DNA of 11,654 nucleotides. Origin: Pedobacter sp. Lineage in GTDB: Bacteria > Bacteroidota > Bacteroidia > Sphingobacteriales > Sphingobacteriaceae. Under the pieces are notes generated by a model, which saw only the letters and a list, made by a program, of their open reading frames with translations, searched no databases and had not been told where the DNA came from. Both the position numbers and the translations under genes were made by a program. Every line of letters begins with the position of its first letter. Within the stretch, counting starts at the first letter, position 1. Shown here piece by piece: positions 6,791-11,654 of this stretch. The DNA lies in the NCBI GenBank assembly GCA_028287885.1, contig JAQBOT010000305.1, forward strand, positions 1 through 11,654, read 5' to 3'.

Positions 6791-7586
6791 CACAGATTTG
6801 TTGGTGCTGGCAACGTGCCTAACCGCAGTATTAATACTTTGTGTCTCTATGCTTTTGCTTAAAGTCGTTGCAGTCTTTGCAAAGGAATCTGCAGACCCTA
6901 CTCCATTTAGTACCGAAGAGGAAAAACGCCAAAGGCAAAAAGCTTTTGATGAAGTTGCCGCATTAAAGCGCATGGAGCCTTCTATATTCACCCGCCTTAT
7001 GGGATTGAAGCCAATGTCAGAAGAAAGGAATCTGATTATGGAACATGAATTTGATGGCATTACCGAATTAAATAACCCAACGCCGAGATGGTTCATGGCC
7101 TTGTTTATTGGCTCTATGATATTTGCTGTCGTTTACCTCTTTAACTATGAGGTGCTTGGCTTCGGACAAACCCAGGAACAGGAGTATGTATCAGAACTTG
7201 AACAGGCAGACTTAGACAAGATAGCTTTCCTCTCGAACCCAGTTAATGCAAAAGCTGCGGTTAATGAAAGCAGCGTGGTTCTGACAAAGGACGCCATTGT
7301 TCTTAAAAGCGGTGCTGCATTGTACGCGAACAGGTGTACGCCCTGCCATGGTGAAAAGGCACAAGGAATTGTCGGTCCAAACTTAACGGATGAATTCTGG
7401 CTTCATGGTGGAACCGTCCATGATGTTTTTAAGACCATTAAGTACGGCGTTCCAGAAAAGGGAATGATCTCCTGGGAAAAATCTATAAGTGCGCAACAAA
7501 TTTCCGATCTAACGAATTACCTCTTATCACTTCAAGGTAGTCATCCTGCCGGAGCAAAAGCGCCGCAGGGCGAACAACAAAAGTAA
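6783..7586 (+). CDS. ccoP: cbb3-type oxidase subunit III, single heme c (CcoP)
   Basis: This 267-residue subunit passes electrons from soluble or membrane cytochrome c into the oxidase. It has an N-terminal membrane helix (about residues 5-33) and a charged cytoplasmic stretch. The motif HEFDGITELNNPTPRW then leads into a second helix (about 103-122). This is the CcoP N-terminal domain signature in its Bacteroidota form, with an extra leading helix compared with proteobacterial CcoP. The periplasmic part has one heme-binding site, CTPCH at 185-189, with M228 in EKGMISW as the likely axial ligand. Proteobacterial CcoP carries two such sites; here there is only one CxxCH in the whole protein. 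The tail after about residue 252 is a low-complexity G/A/P/Q stretch. The gene overlaps ccoQ by 8 bases, and ccoG follows after 6 bases. Confidence 0.94.
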   Translation: MNSTDLLVLATCLTAVLILCVSMLLLKVVAVFAKESADPTPFSTEEEKRQRQKAFDEVAALKRMEPSIFTRLMGLKPMSEERNLIMEHEFDGITELNNPTPRWFMALFIGSMIFAVVYLFNYEVLGFGQTQEQEYVSELEQADLDKIAFLSNPVNAKAAVNESSVVLTKDAIVLKSGAALYANRCTPCHGEKAQGIVGPNLTDEFWLHGGTVHDVFKTIKYGVPEKGMISWEKSISAQQISDLTNYLLSLQGSHPAGAKAPQGEQQK

Positions 7587-7592
7587 TAGCCC

Positions 7593-8918
7593 ATGTACCC
7601 GAAGATCATCAAAGGAAAATTATATGAGTACAGATCGGCATTAAGCTACATCTTTCTCCTGCTATTTTTTTCAGCACCATTTTTAAAAGTTAATGGGGAG
7701 CAGCTGATTTTGTTGGATGTACTTGAAAGAAAATTTGTCTTCTTTGGGGTGATTTTCTGGCCTCAGGACTTTTACCTCTTTGTTCTCGCTCTGCTTTGCT
7801 TCATTGTTTTCATTGTCTTGTTTACTGTCGTATTTGGCCGGGTTTTCTGTGGTTGGATCTGCCCGCAAACCATCTTCATGGAGATGGTATTTAGAAAAGT
7901 TGAATTTTGGATTGAAGGTGATCATCTCCAACAAAGAAAGCTTGACGAGGGGCCCTTAACAAAAGAAAAGTTCTTCAAGAAAACAATAAAACATGCTGTT
8001 TTCCTGCTCATTTCCTTTTGCATTGCCAACATCTTCCTAGCCTATGTTATAGGCACTAACGATTGGGAAAAAATAATAAGAGAGCCAATACAGTTGCATT
8101 GGATAGGATTTATTTCCATTTCCCTATTTACATTGGCATTTTACCTTGTTTATTCAAAGGTCAGAGAATTGGTATGCACAGTTTTCTGCCCATATGGGCG
8201 CCTCCAAGGTGTACTACTGGACAATCAAAGTATTGTAGTTGCATATGATCATAAACGTGGAGAACCCCGGGCAAAAAGACTGAAAGACACGTTAAGTGAT
8301 AATGGTGATTGTATCGATTGTAAACTGTGTGTCCAGGTATGCCCTACTGGTATTGACATACGAAACGGCACCCAGATCGAATGCATCAATTGTACAGCTT
8401 GTATTGATGCTTGTGATATGGTAATGGAAAAAATTCACAAGCCAATAAGATTGATTGGTTTCAAATCAGAAGATGAAATCATGCTTGGTAAACCTTCTAA
8501 ACCAAGGGGCAAAGCTTATGGTTATGCGGGAGTCTTTTTAATGTTACTTTCATTATTAATCTTTCTTCTCAGCAGCAGATCGGCTGTTAAAACAACAATA
8601 CTAAGAGCGAGCGGAACTTTATATCAAATTCGGGAGAACGATAAAACGGTAAGTAATCTGTACAATGCAGAAATGACGAACAAATCGAGTAAGCCATTAA
8701 TCTTCGAAATTGTTCCTGTAGAAAGGAATGTTAAGATTCAATACATTCAAAAATTAAACAAACTGCCGTATGGAGGCAGCACAAAGATCACTTTCTTCGT
8801 CATTTTACCACTGCAATCAATTAAGAAATTTAAATCCAAAATCAAATTCAAGCTCATCTCTGCTGGAAGGGTGATTGATGAATTTGAAAGTACCTTTATT
8901 GCACCACCTAACAACTAA
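7593..8918 (+). CDS. ccoG: Cytochrome c oxidase accessory protein CcoG (FixG), 4Fe-4S
   Basis: This 441-residue inner-membrane iron-sulfur protein belongs to the CcoG/FixG/RdxA family, implicated in copper reduction or handling for cbb3 assembly. Membrane helices lie near 18-30, 58-80, 132-155, 168-187 and 310-327. Conserved cysteine pairs sit at the membrane edge: C86 and C90 (FCGWICPQT), and C195 and C199 (CTVFCPYGR). A two-cluster ferredoxin domain follows with C240, C243, C246 and C250-P, then C264, C267, C270 and C274. This is the full set of eight ligands. The C-terminal 100 residues fit the Ig-like FixG_C domain. An in-frame stop (TAG, 7587-7589) lies two codons before the ATG, so the start is fixed at 7593. 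The protein therefore begins at MYPK, without the longer N-terminal segment seen in many homologues. ccoP ends 6 bases upstream. Confidence 0.95.
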   Translation: MYPKIIKGKLYEYRSALSYIFLLLFFSAPFLKVNGEQLILLDVLERKFVFFGVIFWPQDFYLFVLALLCFIVFIVLFTVVFGRVFCGWICPQTIFMEMVFRKVEFWIEGDHLQQRKLDEGPLTKEKFFKKTIKHAVFLLISFCIANIFLAYVIGTNDWEKIIREPIQLHWIGFISISLFTLAFYLVYSKVRELVCTVFCPYGRLQGVLLDNQSIVVAYDHKRGEPRAKRLKDTLSDNGDCIDCKLCVQVCPTGIDIRNGTQIECINCTACIDACDMVMEKIHKPIRLIGFKSEDEIMLGKPSKPRGKAYGYAGVFLMLLSLLIFLLSSRSAVKTTILRASGTLYQIRENDKTVSNLYNAEMTNKSSKPLIFEIVPVERNVKIQYIQKLNKLPYGGSTKITFFVILPLQSIKKFKSKIKFKLISAGRVIDEFESTFIAPPNN

Positions 8919-8921
8919 ATT

Positions 8922-9347
8922 ATGAACTGGGGAAGTAAATTAATAATTGGAATGTTCTGCTTTATGAGCATGATTGTCGTTTTCGGCGTCCTCATGGTTA
9001 GGAGTAAAAGTGATGCACTGGTAGATACAGACTATTACGAGAAGGGAATTCTATACGATGCTGAGTACAACAAGAAAAGGAATGTCAAACAGGATCATGC
9101 GGAGCCCATCTTCGAAGTAACTAAGGACAGTCTGATTCTTACATTCGCTAAACCTGCAGAAGGAAAGATCAAGTTCATCCGCATGTCGAATAAAAACTTA
9201 GATCGAGCTGTATCGTTGCAAACAGATTCAATGAACCAGGCTAAGTTTCCGATTTTAGATAAACCGCGTGGCTTATGGAAGCTTCAGCTTGATTGGCAGA
9301 GTGCCGACAAAGCCTATATATATGAAAAGGAGGTAATGTTACCATGA
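8922..9347 (+). CDS. ccoH: FixH-family cbb3 assembly protein (CcoH)
   Basis: This 141-residue protein has one N-terminal membrane helix (about residues 6-26) and a small periplasmic domain. Just after the helix comes DTDYYEKGILYDAEYNKK, the signature of the FixH family. Near the end RGLWKLQLDW matches the conserved RG-x-W strand. CcoH/FixH is required for stable assembly of the cbb3 complex and probably contacts CcoI and CcoN during maturation. It starts 3 bases after the ccoG stop, and its final bases overlap the next gene by 4 (ATGA). Its last codons also contain a strong Shine-Dalgarno sequence for that next gene, so part of its C-terminal sequence (EKEVMLP) may be held by that second role. 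Length is normal for the family. The family call is firm; the exact assembly step is not known. Confidence 0.92.
   Translation: MNWGSKLIIGMFCFMSMIVVFGVLMVRSKSDALVDTDYYEKGILYDAEYNKKRNVKQDHAEPIFEVTKDSLILTFAKPAEGKIKFIRMSNKNLDRAVSLQTDSMNQAKFPILDKPRGLWKLQLDWQSADKAYIYEKEVMLP
9325..9334 (+). promoter_or_regulatory. Strong Shine-Dalgarno sequence for the TauE/SafE-like gene
   Basis: AAAAGGAGGT lies inside the last codons of ccoH, with the GGAGG core ending 10 bases before the next ATG at 9344. It is nearly a full complement of the 16S rRNA tail. Starts elsewhere in the window mostly have A-rich leaders with no such site, as is usual for Bacteroidota. The core also begins a short palindrome, GGTAA-TG-TTACC (9332-9343), that reaches the start codon. 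Confidence 0.7.
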
Positions 9348-10027
9348 GTGATCAATACCTTGCGTTTATGATCGGCATCTTAGGTAGCGTCCATTGCGTA
9401 GGCATGTGTGGACCGTTAGCCTTTGCTGTACCTTCGCTTAAAGAGGGTACGGCTTACCTGGTTCTCGACAAAGTCATGTACCAGGTTGGACGGATTATCG
9501 CTTATTGTACTCTAGGTGCAATAATTGGATTAATTGGTGCACAGCTATGGATGGCAGGTTTACAGCAAACCTTGAGTCTAATTACAGGTTGCCTGATTTT
9601 ACTCTCAGCCTTCTCCAGGCTACTTAAACGATCGTCGACATACAGGTTTGATTATTTGCTAAAGCCTTTTAATTACCTCTTTGGGTATGCATTGAAGCAT
9701 AAAGCAAATCATTTGATCATTGGAATTATCAATGGTTTTCTACCTTGCGGTTTTGTATACCTGGCCATGGCTGCAGCAGTGAACACACAATCTGTGAGTT
9801 CAGCAGTAACTTACATGTTCTGGTTTGGGGTTGGAACAACGCCATTAATGCTTATTTCTGCCTTAACTGTTGGGTTTATGGGTAAGTTGGTTCGCGTACG
9901 GATAAACACTTATGTTCCCTATCTGATGATGGCTCTGGGTGTGTGGTTTATATTAAGAGGAATGGACTTAAACATTCCATATTTAAGTCCACCAAATCCG
10001 GTGGGGGGAACCGTAAATTGCAAATGA
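9344..10027 (+). CDS. TauE/SafE (DsbD-like) membrane protein of the cbb3 operon
   Basis: This 227-residue protein has about six membrane helices. It belongs to the family variously named sulfite exporter TauE/SafE, UreH-like or DsbD transmembrane-like. The first helix carries GSVHCVGMCGP with C18 and C22 (CxxxC), and the fourth carries NGFLPCGFVY with C135. These cysteines in or beside helices are the conserved feature of the group and suggest metal or thiol chemistry. Genes of this kind are often found at the end of ccoGHIS-type clusters, where they are thought to help copper delivery or cytochrome maturation. Real sulfite export is not supported by anything here. It overlaps ccoH by 4 bases and has a strong Shine-Dalgarno sequence at 9325-9334. 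Its stop is 3 bases from the stop of the opposing hemN gene. The family is confident; the substrate is unknown. Confidence 0.88.
   Translation: MSDQYLAFMIGILGSVHCVGMCGPLAFAVPSLKEGTAYLVLDKVMYQVGRIIAYCTLGAIIGLIGAQLWMAGLQQTLSLITGCLILLSAFSRLLKRSSTYRFDYLLKPFNYLFGYALKHKANHLIIGIINGFLPCGFVYLAMAAAVNTQSVSSAVTYMFWFGVGTTPLMLISALTVGFMGKLVRVRINTYVPYLMMALGVWFILRGMDLNIPYLSPPNPVGGTVNCK
9963..9991. repeat. Perfect 10-bp inverted repeat at the end of the TauE/SafE-like gene
   Basis: TGGACTTAAA (9963-9972) and TTTAAGTCCA (9982-9991) are exact reverse complements separated by 9 bases. They lie inside the coding sequence, about 35 bases before its stop. A second small hairpin overlaps it: CCACC (9989-9993), a 6-base loop, GGTGG (10000-10004). 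Read on the - strand, the 10-bp stem falls 40 bases after the hemN stop and is followed by a U-rich but broken stretch, so it may be an imperfect hemN terminator. Confidence 0.55.
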
Positions 10028-10030
10028 AAG

Positions 10031-11392
10031 TTAGCCGGCCATACTGAAGATCTGCGACTTTGGCGCACTTTCCAGTAACCGGGCATCAAGGCACATACAG
10101 ATGTTCCTTAAAAACCGTTTTCCAAGCTTGCTGACCAGCAGCATTTCATCAAAAATCTGAACTAAACCATCTGCTTCCAGTTCCTTCATCCTTTCCAAGC
10201 CTTTAAGAAAACTTGGGCATCGATCAGCTGGCTCAATCCAGGAGGTAGACCCATGACACATGATATTTAGGATATGTTTGCGGATAATCAAATCAACTTC
10301 ATTCAAAAGATGTCCTTTAACCACCGGAAGTATTCCTTTATTAATTAGATCTAAATAAGCTTCTACATTCTTTTCATTTTGCGCAAAGCCTGTCCAACAG
10401 TCGCCAATTGCAGAAACACCAAGGCCGATCATTACCCGGCTATACTGATCTGTATAACCCATGAAGTTTCGATGAAGCTTTCCCGCTATTTCGGCAACAT
10501 GTAAGTTATCAGTAGCTAGTGTAAAGTGGTCCATGCCAACCTCAATGTACCCCCCCTCCTTCAGAAGCGCTCTGCCGGTTTCATAAAGTTGTTGTTTTAA
10601 TTCTGGTGAAGGCAAATGTTGCTCTGTGAATTTCCTTTGTCCGGGCTTAACCCATGGCACGTGCGCGTAACTGTAAAAGGCAATTCTATCAGGTTTTAAT
10701 TCGAGAACAGATTGAATGGTATCAGTTAGCCCTACGAGATTCTGCAAAGGTAGGCCATAGATAAGATCATAATTGATTGACGTATAACCTACCTTTCTTG
10801 CCATCTGCGTGATATCCTGAACGTTCTCTACACTTTGCACGCGATTGATAATTAATTGAACCTTGCGGTCAAAATCCTGTATGCCTAAGCTTATACGTTT
10901 GAACCCGAGGTTGTACAAAGTAACAAGATGTTCTTTGGTTGTATTTGCTGGATGACCTTCAAAACTAAAAGCTGCATCTGAATGTACCTGTGCATGCTTC
11001 AAAATTCCTGAGATAAGTAAATCTAAGTTTCGCGGGCTGAAGAACGTGGGAGTTCCTCCACCAAGGTGCAATTCTCTTATGAGGGGCTTTGTTGCGAGCA
11101 AACCTATGTACATTTGCCATTCCTTCAGAACAGCTTGTATATAAGGTAACTCCACTCCATGATTTTTGGTTATTCGTGTATTACAGCCACAATAGGTGCA
11201 GAGGTTTTCGCAAAATGGTAGGTGGATATAGAGGCTGATACCTGATTGAGCGTCGAGTTCTTGTGATGAGGAGATCAATGCATTGCTCCACCCTGCTACG
11301 TTGAAGGTAGATTGGTGCCAATACGGGACAGTTGGGTAACTCGTATATCTGGGAGCTGCGACGTTGTATTTGCTTTCTAGACTAGTGATCAT
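10031..11392 (-). CDS. hemN: Oxygen-independent coproporphyrinogen III dehydrogenase
   Basis: This 453-residue cytoplasmic radical-SAM enzyme converts coproporphyrinogen III to protoporphyrinogen IX without oxygen, the heme-synthesis step needed when oxygen is scarce. The N-terminal part has the family opening PRYTSYPT (residues 14-21). The iron-sulfur motif follows as C61-x3-C65-x2-C68-x-C70, the CxxxCxxCxC form that marks true HemN. Next come GGGTP at 111-115, which contacts S-adenosylmethionine, and YGLPLQ further on. The C-terminal half has the HemN-type sequence RNFMGYTDQYSRVMIGLG. Length equals the usual 450-460 residues. HemW-type heme chaperones are shorter and lack the fourth cysteine and the PRYTSYPT opening. 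The start ATG overlaps the end of the upstream - strand gene by 11 bases. The gene converges on the cbb3 operon, which needs heme, so a shared low-oxygen role is a reasonable inference. Confidence 0.96.
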   Translation of the reverse strand: MITSLESKYNVAAPRYTSYPTVPYWHQSTFNVAGWSNALISSSQELDAQSGISLYIHLPFCENLCTYCGCNTRITKNHGVELPYIQAVLKEWQMYIGLLATKPLIRELHLGGGTPTFFSPRNLDLLISGILKHAQVHSDAAFSFEGHPANTTKEHLVTLYNLGFKRISLGIQDFDRKVQLIINRVQSVENVQDITQMARKVGYTSINYDLIYGLPLQNLVGLTDTIQSVLELKPDRIAFYSYAHVPWVKPGQRKFTEQHLPSPELKQQLYETGRALLKEGGYIEVGMDHFTLATDNLHVAEIAGKLHRNFMGYTDQYSRVMIGLGVSAIGDCWTGFAQNEKNVEAYLDLINKGILPVVKGHLLNEVDLIIRKHILNIMCHGSTSWIEPADRCPSFLKGLERMKELEADGLVQIFDEMLLVSKLGKRFLRNICMCLDARLLESAPKSQIFSMAG

Positions 11393-11654
11393 GGCCAGAA
11401 TTCAAGGGCAGTATGGCAGCGTCTATATTCACTTTATCACAGGATCTTGAACATACACAGGCAGTGCCCAAGCAACCGCTATCTTGCCAATTATCCAGAT
11501 TAAGTACCGTTTGGGTAGCAATAATGGAATCAATCTGATTCAAATCTGCCGATTGAATTAACTGGGGAGGAACTGAAGCTATTTTTATTTTATAGCTGTT
11601 ACTTGCCAGCAAGTCGATGTGATCGACGGAAGTAGAACGTGTAGCGATATACTT
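11382..11654 (-). CDS. Partial protein: dehydrogenase-like lobe plus cysteine-rich tail
   Basis: The frame is open from the window edge (11654) to a TAG at 11382, giving 90 visible residues; the true start lies outside. The TTG at 11612 is internal to this open frame and need not be a start. The first residues, KYIATRSTSVDHIDL followed by KIKIASVPP, closely resemble the end of the N-terminal catalytic lobe of D-lactate/D-2-hydroxyacid dehydrogenases. In that family VP is normally followed by the SVAEH helix and the NAD-binding domain. Here neither appears. The chain instead continues with about 30 unrelated residues, then GCLGTACVCSRSCDK (four cysteines: C-x4-C-x-C-x3-C), and ends in GHDH. 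It is thus not a normal dehydrogenase. It may be a stand-alone lobe with a metal- or cluster-binding tail, or a decayed gene. Its end overlaps the hemN start by 11 bases, suggesting co-expression. The function is unknown. Confidence 0.65.
   Translation of the reverse strand, partial: KYIATRSTSVDHIDLLASNSYKIKIASVPPQLIQSADLNQIDSIIATQTVLNLDNWQDSGCLGTACVCSRSCDKVNIDAAILPLNSGHDH

Noticed and set aside
6761..7096. 111-residue open frame on the - strand opposite the ccoP start
   Set aside because: It is antisense to ccoQ/ccoP, which have firm family motifs; no domain or plausible start context was seen.
7593..8918. CcoG truncated at its N-terminus by a mutation
   Set aside because: An in-frame stop lies just before the ATG, but all membrane segments and all eight cluster ligands are present, so the short N-terminus looks like natural variation.
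9344..10027. A true sulfite or taurine exporter
   Set aside because: The family name suggests it, but the CxxxC and LPCG cysteines and the cbb3 operon setting fit the DsbD-like cytochrome/metal subgroup better, and no sulfur-metabolism gene is nearby.
1..11654. CRISPR arrays, tRNA/rRNA genes, insertion sequences, phage or defence genes
   Set aside because: No spaced repeats, tRNA-like folds, transposase frames or terminal repeats of such elements were seen; the window is filled with respiratory and heme genes.

Overview
The window looks like chromosomal DNA from a member of the Bacteroidota, most likely Sphingobacteriaceae (Pedobacter/Mucilaginibacter-like). This is an inference from four things: the fused CcoN-CcoO oxidase subunit, a CcoP with a single c-type heme site, the gene order ccoI-S-NO-Q-P-G-H, and A-rich translation starts that mostly lack a Shine-Dalgarno sequence. 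No species call is possible from the sequence alone.

Layout. Positions 2-205 hold the last codons of a phosphoketolase. Positions 266-661 encode a stand-alone receiver-domain response regulator. Positions 869-1747 encode a tandem-domain universal stress protein. A 92-base intergenic region (1748-1839) follows, with overlapping palindromes, one of them CRP/FNR-like, and a possible start-codon hairpin. From 1840 to 10027 runs one tightly packed + strand unit that makes a cbb3-type cytochrome c oxidase: ccoI (copper P-type ATPase), ccoS, ccoNO, ccoQ, ccoP, ccoG, ccoH/fixH and a TauE/SafE/DsbD-like membrane protein. Gaps within it are at most 16 bases and four junctions overlap. ccoS (4233-4394) and ccoQ (6614-6790) are very small genes, both supported by their sequence and by overlaps with neighbours. 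On the - strand, hemN (11392-10031) converges on this operon with only 3 bases between the two stop codons. hemN overlaps by 11 bases the end of an upstream gene that is cut by the window edge. The visible part of that gene starts like the catalytic lobe of a D-2-hydroxyacid dehydrogenase and ends in a cysteine-rich tail.

How the genes work together. CcoNO, CcoQ and CcoP form the high-affinity oxidase used at low oxygen. CcoI supplies copper for the CuB centre. CcoS, CcoH and CcoG are assembly or maturation factors, and the TauE/SafE-like protein probably acts in metal or redox handling during assembly. HemN makes heme precursor without oxygen, which fits the same low-oxygen condition. The universal stress protein, the response regulator and the phosphoketolase fit a low-oxygen or redox-responsive neighbourhood, but that link is inferred from position only.

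Most of the window is a recognisable cbb3 locus and not a new system. The parts most worth a second look are the regulatory DNA before ccoI, the odd truncated-dehydrogenase-like protein coupled to hemN, a perfect 10-bp inverted repeat near the convergent gene ends, and an unusually strong Shine-Dalgarno sequence before the TauE/SafE-like gene.
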